Source of the DNA: Eilatimonas milleporae
Lineage (GTDB): Bacteria > Pseudomonadota > Alphaproteobacteria > Sphingomonadales > Kordiimonadaceae
DNA length: 64,000 nt
Reading direction: 5' to 3'
NCBI RefSeq assembly: GCF_003688555.1
Contig: NZ_REFR01000010.1
Span: forward strand, 620,001-684,000
In this document: piece by piece, positions 36,552 through 45,966 of the stretch
How the letters are laid out: the number at the start of each line of letters is the position of its first letter
Numbering within the stretch: position 1 is the first letter of the stretch
Notes under the pieces: generated by a model
Told to the model about the DNA's origin: nothing
Seen by the model: the letters and a program-made list of their open reading frames with translations, nothing else
Databases searched by the model: none
Program-made: the position numbers and the translations under genes

Positions 36552-37163
36552 TTATGGGGACTTTACAATCCTGTTGGAGGCATCGAGCACCTGTCTTACC
36601 CGGTTTTGCAAAACCGGGATTACCTCGTCCTCGAACCACGGATTTCGTTTGAGCCAGATGTTATTACGCGGTGAAGGATGCGGCAGCACAAAGATTTGCG
36701 GTGCATAGTCACGCCACGCCTTGACCGTTTCCGTCAGGCTGGCCTGACGCCGGTTTCCCAAATGGTATGACTGGGCATATTGTCCGATGACGAGAGTCAG
36801 CTCCGGCGGGGGCAAGACACCAAACAACTTGTCATGCCATGCCTTACGGCAGGCGGGATCGGGCGGTTTGTCGCCACCTTTGGGAGCCCGGCCAGGATAG
36901 CAAAATCCCATGGGAACAATGTTGATGCAGTCCGCATTGTAAAACAGGCTCCGGTCAATTCCCATCCAGGTTCGCAATCGGTCCCCGGAGGGGTCATTGA
37001 AAGGAATTCCCGTGGCATGAACCTTTGTCCCCGGTGCCTGAGCCGCCACCAGAATACGTGCGGTCCCGGAGACCTGCAAAACCGGTCTGGGCCCAAGAGG
37101 CAAACGGCTCTCACATATGCGGCAGGACCGGATATCGCGAACCATGGTATTCAGAAGATGCAT
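36552..37163 (-). CDS. Uracil-DNA glycosylase family protein
   Basis: About 203 residues. It has the motif 1-like LVAAQAPGTKVHATGIPFNDPSGDRLRTWMG and the motif 2-like LPHPSPRNNIWLKRNP of the uracil-DNA glycosylase superfamily, plus a CRIC pair near the N terminus and two more Cys (MGFCYPG, DPACRKAW) that might help bind a metal or Fe-S cluster. The family includes family-4-like and uncharacterised members, so base-excision repair is likely but substrate specificity is open. The frame opens with TTG at 37220; the ATG at 37163, just before the conserved region, is preferred. Confidence 0.8.
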   Translation of the reverse strand: MHLLNTMVRDIRSCRICESRLPLGPRPVLQVSGTARILVAAQAPGTKVHATGIPFNDPSGDRLRTWMGIDRSLFYNADCINIVPMGFCYPGRAPKGGDKPPDPACRKAWHDKLFGVLPPPELTLVIGQYAQSYHLGNRRQASLTETVKAWRDYAPQIFVLPHPSPRNNIWLKRNPWFEDEVIPVLQNRVRQVLDASNRIVKSP

Positions 37164-37371
37164 ATGAGCGGCCACCCTGCGTGAGGATTCAATGCAAGAC
37201 TTTTTTGTCCGGTTGGACAAATAAATGCATATCGCAGTATTATAATGATAATCTGTCTGAAATTTATGGATTTTCTGGCGGCAAGAGCCAAGCTCCGTTA
37301 AAATTGATCGGAATTTGGTTTAAGACATCGGTGGCGACGGATGTCCTAAGTATAAATATTGGGCGTAAAAT

Positions 37372-39696
37372 ATGATCGGCAGTTCCCGCGCATCCATCAT
37401 TGCCATGTTACTTACCGGCACCGCGACAGCGGCCAGTGTCATGGTTTATGGCGCGCTGACGAAACAAACGGACCTTGATGTTCAGGGTGACGCGCTGCCG
37501 CCTTTAAGCGGTCGCACACTGTTGCCGCCGCCTGTGTCATTGATGATGCAGGAAGCGCCGCCGTCAGGCATACCGGGTATAAGACGATTGCGCATCGCCC
37601 GCCCGGCCCTGACCAGCAATCCGGCCCTGACCTCGTCCAACAACACGGCGGGCACTTCCGGTACTGTGACGTCGCAGCAAAACACCTCCTCCACAAGCGG
37701 CAACACGCCCTCTCCGTCAACTGCCGACTTTTACCTGACCGGAACACGCAGCGCCGAGTTGATCCGTACGCCGGTTGAAGCCCGCATCGAAACTTTTCCG
37801 ACGGTATCGCTGGAACAGGCCATTGAAGGCGCACTGGCCGTGGATGAATGGGGATTTCAGGTCGTCCAAAACTACATCAATCAGGCGGTCGGAAATTCAG
37901 ATCAGGTCAAACTGCGTATGGAAGCCCTTCTGCAAGGGCTTGAGGAAATCGCCGGGGATTATGACCTGACCACGCTGGCGGATGCCGCCAATCTCGTCAT
38001 CGAGGCCGGCGCGCGCACCTATTGGAGTGCCTTCATGGCCCCCTTCGTCCTTGATGAGACCTTCACACTCACGGAAGGAGCGATCGGATGGGACCTGGGG
38101 CCGAGTTCGTCCGAACCCTACACCGAATTCGTCCGTGTGGGCGCCGAAAGCGAAATGCTGGTCGGCGACAACATGCAAAACCTGGAAGACATTGCGCAAG
38201 CCGATACACCGACCCTGCTCAGTGACGGGGTTCAGAATGTTGAACAATTCGTCGTCAACAATCTGCCGGACGGAAAATATCGCGTCGTCATACTGACCGC
38301 CCGCAAACCGGACGGGACTGAGCCTCTGTACCCGTTTGGCGTCGATGTCAAACGTAATGGCGCCAATGTCAATCTTGTAGACACACGTGCGACGGACGAT
38401 CTGGTTCCGGTTATGAAACTGTCCACCGAGGGGCCGGGACGCCTCAGCGAAAGTGGCGGCTCGGCCTTTGACCCGAGCGGAGAACCGCCGGCCACCGGAC
38501 ATATGCTGGTCACCCGTGCCGACATCTCGGATGCAACCCTGCGGCTGAATTTTCGCCAGCTTGGCGGACAGGAAACCTATGTCACGGCTGTCATTGTCTA
38601 CCCCGAGCCGGACGATGAGATCGAGGAGGAGCTGTCTGAAACCGTTGCCGATTTTCTGCAGCGTATCGCACCTGCCGCAGGTGCGAACTTCTCACCGCAG
38701 ACCCAGGGCCCCACTCTGGCCAGTCTGGTTCCCATCGTGGATCCGGTTATTGTTTTCGACGACAATTCCGCAGGCCTGCCCACACAGGAAGCCGCCGCCG
38801 CGACACCGGATGCCGGACCGAATGTGGCACAGGGCGGTGACAACACCCCCGTCGACAGCGAGCCTGTGCCCGGTGTGAATGCCGGCGGCCCAAGTTCCGT
38901 ACCGGAACCCGAACCGGAACCGCCCGTCCAGCCGCCCGAGCCGGAGCCGGAACCCCCGGTGCAGCCGCCGGAACCCGAACCGGAGCCCGAACCTCCCGTC
39001 CAGCCGCCCGAGCCGGAACCGGAACCCCCGGTGCAACCGCCGGAACCCGAACCGGAACCGCCCGTTCAACCGCCCGAGCCGGAGCCGGAACCCCCGGTGC
39101 AGCCGCCGGAACCCGAACCGGAGCCCGAACCACCGATCCAACCGCCGGAGCCGGAGCCGCCCATACAACCCCCGGCACCGGAGCCTGAACCAGAACCCGA
39201 ACCGGTTCCGGAACTTGTTCCCGAGGCCGGCGTTTACGACCCGGTTCCTCTTGGCGAGGATTTTACACTGGACGGATGTGCCTCCACATTCGCCGACGAG
39301 GTTTTATGTGACCTGACCGATACATCGGGTTTTGTCCTGGAATGGCTTCTGGACGGCGAACTTCTAGGTACGGGAGAGTTGCTGCTGGTTCAAGGTACCG
39401 GCGACGGGACCGCATTCCCCGCCATGGGCCAGTATGAGGTCACGCTCCGTGTCCGGTATGACGGCAGTCTTTTCGGCGAAGATGGTGAATTTGTCGATCT
39501 TCTGTCTGGAGGCCGGGTCTTTCTGCCGGGCGATCTGGTCATCAGCAGCCTGGAAGACACCGCCATCATCAATGTGGTTGCGGCCATTCCCGAACCGGCC
39601 GGCGCGCTTATCCTGGCACCGGGAGTGGCGTATATGGCATTCCGCGAACGCCGGCGGAAATCGCGCAAAAAAGACAAAACAGGCAAAGACGAATAG
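37372..39696 (+). CDS. PEP-CTERM protein with Pro-Glu-Pro repeat domain (probable XrtA substrate)
   Basis: 774 residues. An N-terminal hydrophobic signal or anchor (residues 9-27) and a Ser/Thr/Asn-rich linker are followed by a folded region (about 130-480). A Pro/Glu repeat (about 510-615, units of PEPEPEPPVQPP) precedes a second domain with Cys pairs (GCASTFADEVLCDL). The C terminus IPEPAGALILAPGVAYMAFRERRRKSRKK fits the PEP-CTERM tripartite signal: PEP, a membrane helix, then a basic cluster. Exosortase A cuts and processes such tails. It lies on the opposite strand about 900 bases from the end of the XrtA locus. A -10-like TATAAT lies upstream. I know no close relative. Confidence 0.85.
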   Translation: MIGSSRASIIAMLLTGTATAASVMVYGALTKQTDLDVQGDALPPLSGRTLLPPPVSLMMQEAPPSGIPGIRRLRIARPALTSNPALTSSNNTAGTSGTVTSQQNTSSTSGNTPSPSTADFYLTGTRSAELIRTPVEARIETFPTVSLEQAIEGALAVDEWGFQVVQNYINQAVGNSDQVKLRMEALLQGLEEIAGDYDLTTLADAANLVIEAGARTYWSAFMAPFVLDETFTLTEGAIGWDLGPSSSEPYTEFVRVGAESEMLVGDNMQNLEDIAQADTPTLLSDGVQNVEQFVVNNLPDGKYRVVILTARKPDGTEPLYPFGVDVKRNGANVNLVDTRATDDLVPVMKLSTEGPGRLSESGGSAFDPSGEPPATGHMLVTRADISDATLRLNFRQLGGQETYVTAVIVYPEPDDEIEEELSETVADFLQRIAPAAGANFSPQTQGPTLASLVPIVDPVIVFDDNSAGLPTQEAAAATPDAGPNVAQGGDNTPVDSEPVPGVNAGGPSSVPEPEPEPPVQPPEPEPEPPVQPPEPEPEPEPPVQPPEPEPEPPVQPPEPEPEPPVQPPEPEPEPPVQPPEPEPEPEPPIQPPEPEPPIQPPAPEPEPEPEPVPELVPEAGVYDPVPLGEDFTLDGCASTFADEVLCDLTDTSGFVLEWLLDGELLGTGELLLVQGTGDGTAFPAMGQYEVTLRVRYDGSLFGEDGEFVDLLSGGRVFLPGDLVISSLEDTAIINVVAAIPEPAGALILAPGVAYMAFRERRRKSRKKDKTGKDE
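38900..39213 (+). repeat. Tandem repeat encoding PEPEPEPPVQPP units
   Basis: About eight imperfect units of 36-42 bases encoding PEPEPEPPVQPP or PEPEPEPEPPVQPP. Late units change to PPIQPP and PPAPEPEP. Codons vary between units (ccg/ccc, gag/gaa), which argues for an old, selected protein repeat rather than a recent duplication. The product is a stiff, strongly acidic polyproline stalk. Confidence 0.9.
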
Positions 39697-40062
39697 GCCC
39701 TGCCCGACCTGTCCGTCATTATTTGTCCAAACGGTGGACGGCCCTGCCCCAGAACGCCCTGTTTTGGGACGTCATGATCGTGCCGTGCCTGTTCACGATA
39801 TTGATATATGTCATGATCAGATCTTTTTTGATCTGCCATTTAACCCGAATATCGCCATGGCATTATACAGGTCTGTAAAAGGGCCTGCGGGTGCATAAAT
39901 ATCGTTTAAAAGCATATCGCCCGAAACCCGGCGTCAAAAAATCAGGCAACGTTTCAGGCATCGGACGGTTTTTACAGAACCGCAACCGGAACCCAAGCGC
40001 TGTAACGGGAACCAATCCTGGAAACGGTTCCGTCTATATTGGTATCAAATTGGAGAAACATT
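39697..40062. other. Intergenic region between the PEP-CTERM gene and the YceI gene
   Basis: About 365 bases with no credible gene. It contains a 6-base inverted repeat ATCGTG/CACGAT at 39777-39799 without a following T run (a weak terminator or binding site) and two copies of TCATGATC near 39772 and 39811. The end (from about 39900) is A-rich and should hold the YceI promoter, which I cannot place with confidence. Confidence 0.4.
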
Positions 40063-40647
40063 ATGCGCTTTTTGGTATTGGCCATATGTTTATTTAGCCT
40101 GACTGCCTGGGCAGAGGCGCCTTCTGACGATGCATGGATTCTGAACACGGCAGAGTCACGGATAGTCTTCACATCCGTAAAAGCGGACGACATAGGCGAA
40201 ACTCATTATTTCAAGGATTTCAAGGGCCATATCCAGCCAACGGGGGATGTTCATCTGGAAATTGCCCTGGAAAGCGTTGAAACGGGTATCGACATCCGCA
40301 ACGAACGCATGCAGAAATTTCTGTTCGAAACGAACCTCTACCCACGGGCAACAGTCGCTGCCAAGGTGGATTTGGCCACCTTTGAAACCATGGCCATCGG
40401 CGAACGCCGCACCGCGCCGGTCATGCTGGAGCTCGATATCCACGGCATAGACGACAAATTCAGGCATGAAGTATTCGTGACACGTATCGCGGAAAATCGT
40501 GTTCTGATCGAAACACTGAAACCGATGATCCTGCACGCGGATGATTTCGATCTGGGCGCCGGCGTCATCAAATTGCGCGAACTGGTTGGACTGCCGTCGA
40601 TCACCCCGGTCTTTCCCATCACGGTCTCTCTGGTTTTCGAGCATTGA
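40063..40647 (+). CDS. YceI-family periplasmic protein
   Basis: 194 residues. A signal peptide (MRFLVLAICLFSLTAWAEA) is followed by a YceI lipocalin-like beta barrel: WILNTAESRIVFTSVKADDIGETHYFKDFKGHI, NLYPRATVAAKVDL and the closing ITPVFPITVSLVFEH. YceI proteins bind isoprenoid or amphiphilic lipids in the periplasm; the ligand here is unknown. GGAGAAACATT before the ATG at 40063 makes this start clear over an in-frame codon at 40039. Stands alone, convergent with the XRE regulator. Confidence 0.87.
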   Translation: MRFLVLAICLFSLTAWAEAPSDDAWILNTAESRIVFTSVKADDIGETHYFKDFKGHIQPTGDVHLEIALESVETGIDIRNERMQKFLFETNLYPRATVAAKVDLATFETMAIGERRTAPVMLELDIHGIDDKFRHEVFVTRIAENRVLIETLKPMILHADDFDLGAGVIKLRELVGLPSITPVFPITVSLVFEH

Positions 40648-40699
40648 GACAGGAACGCCCTGTGCCGATAAACCTGAACCAAACTGTATAAACCAAGAA

Positions 40700-40725
40700 C
40701 GCGGCAGCCAAACCTGACTGCCGCG
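40700..40725. terminator. Stem-loop between convergent YceI and XRE genes
   Basis: Perfect 8-base stem CGCGGCAG/CTGCCGCG around a 10-base loop, 53 bases after the YceI stop. There is no T run on either side, so it may be a weak or Rho-assisted terminator for the two convergent genes. Confidence 0.5.
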
Positions 40726-40793
40726 CCTGATCGTCGCGCCTTCTCTGCCCTTACCGGACAGTCCGCTGTTGACGTTTATCCCGAAACAGAATG

Positions 40794-41207
40794 TTAAAGG
40801 GAATATTCGTCCACACCGTTGGCAAGAAGCCGGGCGAGGCCCAGCACTTTCTTGCGAATACGCGGATCTGCAATACGGTAGTAGGCTTCAACCAATTCCT
40901 GCGTTTCTTCTTTTTCGAAGGTTTCGCCATCCACACCCTGCGGTGTGGGATTGTAGCCGGGCAGCTTTGTTTCCGCGCCTTCGAAGAAATAGGCAACCGG
41001 CACGTCCAAGGCCGTCGACATACGGAACAGCCTGCTTGAACCGATACGGTTGGTGCCGCGCTCGTATTTCTGTACCTGCTGGAAAGTGACGCCTAACTCG
41101 TTCCCCAACTGGGTCTGAGACAGACCCAGCATCTTGCGACGGGCGCGGACACGGTGGCCCACATGCACGTCAATTGGATCTGGTGTTTTATTCATCTGCT
41201 CTCTCAT
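40794..41207 (-). CDS. XRE-family transcriptional regulator
   Basis: 137-residue Cro/CI-like protein. The helix-turn-helix is VGHRVRARRKMLGLSQTQLGNELGVTFQQVQKYERGTNRIGSSRLF (residues about 17-62, read in part), followed by a C-terminal helical domain ending IRKKVLGLARLLAN. This short form is common in alphaproteobacteria, where relatives such as PraR act in symbiosis or biofilm control; the target here is unknown. Two ATGs, at 41207 and 41195, are possible; the second has AGAGAG just upstream. Two inverted repeats lie upstream and may be autoregulatory sites. Confidence 0.85.
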   Translation of the reverse strand: MREQMNKTPDPIDVHVGHRVRARRKMLGLSQTQLGNELGVTFQQVQKYERGTNRIGSSRLFRMSTALDVPVAYFFEGAETKLPGYNPTPQGVDGETFEKEETQELVEAYYRIADPRIRKKVLGLARLLANGVDEYSL

Positions 41208-41231
41208 CTATTTAATCACCACGCTTAGAGT

Positions 41232-41324
41232 ATAGGAGGAGTTTGCCTCTATCTCTAGTGCAAATTTTTCAACTTGCCCCGACTATCGCAAAACGGGAAG
41301 GCTTCTAGGTAGTGTTTCCTACCT
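41232..41324. promoter_or_regulatory. Paired inverted repeats upstream of the XRE regulator
   Basis: Two symmetrical elements: ATAGGAGG-agttt-GCCTCTAT at 41232-41252 (imperfect) and AGGTAG-tgtttc-CTACCT at 41307-41324 (perfect 6-base arms). They lie 25 and 100 bases upstream of the regulator's start. Position and symmetry suit operators for a dimeric XRE protein; not proven. Confidence 0.45.
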
Positions 41325-41444
41325 GAGATGCGGCCTATCAAGTCGAAAACGAATACCGGCAGATTATTCCAAGCAGGCCATTGGCGACTTCTACACTTGC
41401 AAACTTTCTACCTCTCCCGGCGAAATTAAGATGATACAAGGCAC

Positions 41445-44117
41445 TCAGGCCTGCAAGGACTTTTGCACCAGTTCCTTCACATCGCTGCTGATACTTTTGC
41501 AAGATAGAATTCGCTCCAGCGCCGCGCGCATCAGCTTCTGGCGGGTCGGCTCCAAACGGCGCCAGCGCCCAAGCGGAGCCACAAGACGTGCCGCCACCTG
41601 AGGGTTTATGGGATCAACCTCCATGATTGTTTCCGCCAGCAACTCGTAACCGGAGCCGTCGCCTGTATGGAAACAAGCCGGATTTGCCATTGAAAAAGTG
41701 GTGAAAACCGCGCGCACGCGGTTCGGGTTGTGCAATGTAAAGGCAGGATGCTCCTTCAGCTTGCATATACGCTGCAATGTATCACCGCGCCTGCTCTGTG
41801 CCTGAACGGCGAACCATTTGTCAATCACCAGCGGATACTCCTCATATCGCCGATAAAAATCATCCAGTAAATCCGTTGTCCCCCCGCCCCCGCCGTCGGC
41901 GGCATGATCCGGTATGTGAGCCGCTTCAACCAGTGCGGCCATACGTTCGGTCATGGTAAAGGCGCGTCTATAGTGCTCCCCGACATAACCGGCCCCGCCT
42001 TCAAGCCGAGCTACATAGGACAGAAGCAGGCCGCTCAGACGCCGTATGGCTTTGGCCTCACTGCTCAGGTCCGGCGTCTGTCTGTCCCTGTATTCCGTGT
42101 AAGAGGCCTGCAAGAGTTCCGCATCATTTGCAGCCAGTGTGTTTAATACGGCCTCCCGCGCCCGGTGCAGCCTTACCGGGTCCAACGCATCAACGGCATC
42201 GCCGATTTCCGTCTCTCCCGGCAGGGACAGTAGCTCGGCCGTCAGGGCCGCATCCTCTAGGGGACCGGAAAGCAGATGCGTGAAAAACGCCAAAAGAGCC
42301 TGCCCCGCTTCACCACTGCCGACCGGAACATCGTGCATGCGATCCAGCACCGTTTTCCGGCCCAATGTCTGTGCCGCCTCAAAACGAACAAAAGCATCGT
42401 CATCGTGCCGGGCCAGGAAAGACAGATCGTCCAGGCTTACATCCGTCTTCAAAATCACGGGGGCGGAAAAGCCGCGCAACAGGCTGGGAACCGCATCAAC
42501 GGGTACATCGGCAAACACAAAACGCTCCACAGGTTTGCGGAGCTCCAGCAGAAACCCCTGCTCCAGCCTCTGGCCGGTGCCGTCCACGAGGCGTGGTGCG
42601 GAACGATCGCTTGCGTTTCGCGGCAGCCAATCCATGAGCAACGGCATATGAAACGGTTCTTTCACCGGCTGGCCGGGTGTGGGCGGGCAGGACTGGACGA
42701 CCTCCAGCACCGTCATGCCGGTTTCATCCCGGGAACGGCGTATGTCCAAATGCGGCGTACCGGACTGGGCATACCAAAGACGAAACTGCGTCAGGTCCCT
42801 GCCGCCGGCATCCTCCATCGTCCGCACGAAATCCTCGCAGGTAACCGCCTGGCCGTCGTGCCGTTCGATATAAAGGGCCATGCCGGCCTGAAAAGCCTCC
42901 GTGCCGATCAGGTGGCGCATCATGCGGATCACCTCGGCTCCCTTATTGTAGACGGTCGCGGTGTAGAAATTATTGATTTCAACATAGCTGTCCGGTCTGA
43001 CGGGATGCGCTAAGGGACCACTGTCCTCGGGAAACTGTATGGTCCTCAGCAGACGGACATCATCCAGACGCTTTAAAGCGCGCGAGCCCATATCGCTTGA
43101 AAATTCCTGATCCCGGAAAACAGTCAACCCCTCCTTCAGGCTCAATTGGAACCAATCCCGGCAGGTAATGCGGTTGCCTGTCCAATTGTGGAAATATTCG
43201 TGGCCAATGACCCCTTCAACATTGTCGAAGTCCCTGTCCGTGGCGGTCTCTGCCGCGGCCAGTACGAATTTGGTGTTGAAGATATTGAGGCTCTTGTTTT
43301 CCATGGCCCCCATATTGAAATCGGACACGGCCACGATGTTGTAGACATCCAGATCATACTCGAGACCAAAGACATCCTCATCCCAGCGCATGGCTCGTTT
43401 CAGAGAGGCCAGCGCGTGGCCGCACTGCCCGATATCATGGGGTTTGGCATACAGATGCAAATCCACGGGCCGGCCGCTGCGGGTCACGAAGCGCTCGCTC
43501 AGGCACTCCAGATCGCCGGCCACCAGGGCAAACAGATAACAGGGTTTGGGAAATGGATCGCGCCATACCGCGTAATGACGCCCGCCCGGCAGCATACCGC
43601 TCTCCACACGATTGCCATTGGACAGCAAAACGGGACAGTGTTCCCTGGAGGCCTCGATCCGTACATCATACAGGCTGAGGATATCGGGACGGTCCGGAAA
43701 AAACGTAATATGACGAAAGCCCTCGGCTTCGCATTGTGTGCAGAAACACCCCTCAGAAAGATACAGACCCTCCAGACGCGTATTCGCCGCCGGATCAAGA
43801 ACCGTGTCTATGGTCAGCGTAAAGTGGTCGGGAACGTTTTTGAGAGACAGACCATCCACATCAAGGTCATAGAGGCTTTCGGCGACAGGCCTGCCATCAA
43901 CAGCGAGCCCGGCAAGCCGCATGTGGGCAGATCCATCCAGCCTGATGGATGCTGCCGTTACATCCTGACGCACACAGTCAAGCGTGGCTTTCACACGGGT
44001 CTCATGCCGGTCCAGGCTGATGACGAGGGAAATACGGGGAATGGAAAAGCCTGGCGGTTTATAATCTGCAAGACGGATGGTCTTGTTTGCCGTGGAAACC
44101 GTCGGGCTTCGCTCCAT
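41445..44117 (-). CDS. pepN: Aminopeptidase N (M1 zinc metallopeptidase)
   Basis: 890-residue cytoplasmic aminopeptidase of the bacterial PepN type, removing N-terminal residues from peptides. GAMEN exopeptidase motif at residues 270-274, zinc site HEYFHNWTGNR from residue 306 with the third zinc ligand in KEGLTVFRDQEF. Length and order (N-terminal beta domain, catalytic domain, beta sandwich, C-terminal helical superhelix) fit the 870-900-residue family. The ATG is 3 bases from the end of the upstream Lrp-family gene, suggesting co-transcription. Confidence 0.95.
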   Translation of the reverse strand: MERSPTVSTANKTIRLADYKPPGFSIPRISLVISLDRHETRVKATLDCVRQDVTAASIRLDGSAHMRLAGLAVDGRPVAESLYDLDVDGLSLKNVPDHFTLTIDTVLDPAANTRLEGLYLSEGCFCTQCEAEGFRHITFFPDRPDILSLYDVRIEASREHCPVLLSNGNRVESGMLPGGRHYAVWRDPFPKPCYLFALVAGDLECLSERFVTRSGRPVDLHLYAKPHDIGQCGHALASLKRAMRWDEDVFGLEYDLDVYNIVAVSDFNMGAMENKSLNIFNTKFVLAAAETATDRDFDNVEGVIGHEYFHNWTGNRITCRDWFQLSLKEGLTVFRDQEFSSDMGSRALKRLDDVRLLRTIQFPEDSGPLAHPVRPDSYVEINNFYTATVYNKGAEVIRMMRHLIGTEAFQAGMALYIERHDGQAVTCEDFVRTMEDAGGRDLTQFRLWYAQSGTPHLDIRRSRDETGMTVLEVVQSCPPTPGQPVKEPFHMPLLMDWLPRNASDRSAPRLVDGTGQRLEQGFLLELRKPVERFVFADVPVDAVPSLLRGFSAPVILKTDVSLDDLSFLARHDDDAFVRFEAAQTLGRKTVLDRMHDVPVGSGEAGQALLAFFTHLLSGPLEDAALTAELLSLPGETEIGDAVDALDPVRLHRAREAVLNTLAANDAELLQASYTEYRDRQTPDLSSEAKAIRRLSGLLLSYVARLEGGAGYVGEHYRRAFTMTERMAALVEAAHIPDHAADGGGGGTTDLLDDFYRRYEEYPLVIDKWFAVQAQSRRGDTLQRICKLKEHPAFTLHNPNRVRAVFTTFSMANPACFHTGDGSGYELLAETIMEVDPINPQVAARLVAPLGRWRRLEPTRQKLMRAALERILSCKSISSDVKELVQKSLQA

Positions 44118-44120
44118 ATC

Positions 44121-44612
44121 CTATCCCCGTTTGCGTTTGGTGCGACCGCGCTGCTCGGCATATTCGAGCGGCAGTGCAGTGGTATATTTGATCCGTTCCA
44201 TGGCGAAGGATGAACTGACATCCGTCAGCCGCACGTCACTGATCAGTTTCTTGTAAAACGCGTCATAAGCCGCCATGTCCGGCACAACGACCCGCATAAG
44301 ATAGTCGATATCACCACTCATACGGTATAATTCGACCACTTCGCCAAAATCGCAGACAATCCCGGCAAAACGGTCCAGCCAGTCGATATTGTGTTCATCG
44401 GTACGCACCGCCACAAACACATCCAGTGGGACATTCACCTTGTTGCGGTCAACCAAGGCCACACGGGCGGTGATATAACCTTCCTGTTCCAGAATCTGGA
44501 TACGTCGCCAGCACGGCGTGGTGGAAAGACCGACAGATTCAGCGATTTCCGCCGTGCTGAGCGTTGCATCCCTTTGCAGCAGGTCCAGAATCTTACGGTC
44601 GATTTCGTCCAT
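44121..44612 (-). CDS. Lrp/AsnC-family transcriptional regulator
   Basis: 163 residues. The N-terminal winged helix is MDEIDRKILDLLQRDATLSTAEIAESVGLSTTPCWRRIQILEQEG (read in part), the AsnC hallmark. The C-terminal RAM domain has VDRNKVNVPLDVFVAV and YRMSGDIDYLMRVVVPDMAAYDAF, the ligand-binding beta-alpha fold. Members respond to amino acids and control uptake or catabolism. The ATG at 44612 has AGGGAGCG upstream and is preferred over an in-frame start at 44636. It sits immediately before pepN, so a link to peptide or amino-acid use is plausible. Confidence 0.9.
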   Translation of the reverse strand: MDEIDRKILDLLQRDATLSTAEIAESVGLSTTPCWRRIQILEQEGYITARVALVDRNKVNVPLDVFVAVRTDEHNIDWLDRFAGIVCDFGEVVELYRMSGDIDYLMRVVVPDMAAYDAFYKKLISDVRLTDVSSSFAMERIKYTTALPLEYAEQRGRTKRKRG

Positions 44613-44735
44613 GAGCGCTCCCTGCCTTCTTCGCACGCTTTATCCCGGTATAACCGGCGTTAGAATATCCGGCAGGGCCGGGACGGAAACGGCGTCTCCA
44701 TTCCATAACGCAATTCAGAGCAGCCGCGATAGAGG

Positions 44736-45188
44736 TTAGGCGTATTTATGACGAATAATATGGTCGATTGACAGCTTGCCCGGGCCAAGCAGAAAGATGG
44801 GCAGCAGGGCCGCGAACCATGTAAGATGCTCGGCATAGGACGCCGGATACACGAAAAACTGGATCACGAAGGTCACACCGATCAAACCGGCGGCCCCGAA
44901 ACGCGCGCCCAGGCCCAAGACCAGAAGAACCGGAAAGACCACTTCGGCATACATGGCCAGTCGCGCCATCACTTCGGCCCACGCCTCGGCGAAGCCATAC
45001 TCATATTCGAAGAGCAACACGGCTGAGTCATCAAGGACAAACAGACCGTCACCCATCTTGGTCAGGCCGGATGTGAAAAAAATCTTGGCAATCCAGATAC
45101 GTATGAAAAACAGAAACATATCCGTAGCCGCGAATGGCTTTTCCAATACACCAAGAACAGCCTTGGACAGACTGAGAAATCGTTCCAT
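44736..45188 (-). CDS. bufD: DoxX-family membrane protein (BufD) of the bufferin operon
   Basis: 150 residues with four membrane segments (FFIRIWIAKIFFTSGLTKM, VVFPVLLVLGLGARFGAAG and two more) and the DoxX layout. Such a DoxX protein is a frequent fourth member of bufferin operons; a membrane redox or quinone role has been suggested but is not established. AGGAGA before the ATG at 45188 supports this start. It begins 10 bases after the bufC stop. Confidence 0.8.
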   Translation of the reverse strand: MERFLSLSKAVLGVLEKPFAATDMFLFFIRIWIAKIFFTSGLTKMGDGLFVLDDSAVLLFEYEYGFAEAWAEVMARLAMYAEVVFPVLLVLGLGARFGAAGLIGVTFVIQFFVYPASYAEHLTWFAALLPIFLLGPGKLSIDHIIRHKYA

Positions 45189-45198
45189 CGATCGTCTC

Positions 45199-45966
45199 CT
45201 AAAGAGGGGAGCGGTCATTCCGGCATGTGAAAACGCCGCGATCCGCTAAACCGGTAATTATATCAAGTGTCGCAGCAAAGTCGGTTCCATCCGTCGACAG
45301 TGCCGAGAGAAGAGTGAATTCCGCGTCATCAAGCGGGAACAGCCTGACAGCTCCCTGCTGTTTGATCGCAAGAGCCGTCTGGCCGCCCATATCCAGATGT
45401 ACGGCTTCGGCCCGCATTTGGCCGGTGCCTGCCATCCACAGACTGATGATGGGATACCGGCTTTCCACCAGACACACATGCGGTGCCAGAGCGAGCCTTC
45501 CCTCTGCCAGAGCCGTATGCGCGGCGGCACCGTCCAGTGTGGTTGTTTCATCGATATTCTGCAAAATGTGGATGGCCCACTCCAGGCGGGCAAGGTCGGC
45601 AATATAAGGCACGCTCCGTGCCGGTTCGAAGGCTTCAAGAAAATCGGCAAAATCACCGCCATACGCGCCAAGGCGGGCTTCCCTGGGGGGATTATCATCT
45701 ATGAAACGTAAAGCAGCACCCTTGACAAAAGGCCGTCCCACAAAAGCCGTGATAATGGGGAAAACGCCCAAAAGAGCATTGCTCAGAGATTCTCTGTAAT
45801 TATTGCGGTGGATCTGCAGCCGTTGCTCAGGCTGCAATCCGTTCGGCGCCACCAGCGCGGTCAGCATACCGTCGGGCTTTTCCGCACCGAGAATAACGGC
45901 ACGCATGCTGCGCTGTATCTCCGACAGACTGGCAGGTTTAACCGCTGTGTCAGACTTTTCAGACAT
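45199..45966 (-). CDS. bufC: BufC/HvfC-family peptide-modification partner
   Basis: 255-residue protein with the DUF2063-type N-terminal domain (SLSEIQRSMRAVILG; RLQIHRNNYRESLSNALLGVFPIITAFVG) characteristic of BufC/HvfC, followed by a beta-rich C-terminal domain. BufC partners the MNIO enzyme BufB in modifying the bufferin precursor and is thought to bind its leader region. The ATG overlaps the bufB stop by 8 bases (ATGTCTGA), fixing the start; the frame is open further upstream inside bufB but is not conserved. Confidence 0.85.
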   Translation of the reverse strand: MSEKSDTAVKPASLSEIQRSMRAVILGAEKPDGMLTALVAPNGLQPEQRLQIHRNNYRESLSNALLGVFPIITAFVGRPFVKGAALRFIDDNPPREARLGAYGGDFADFLEAFEPARSVPYIADLARLEWAIHILQNIDETTTLDGAAAHTALAEGRLALAPHVCLVESRYPIISLWMAGTGQMRAEAVHLDMGGQTALAIKQQGAVRLFPLDDAEFTLLSALSTDGTDFAATLDIITGLADRGVFTCRNDRSPL

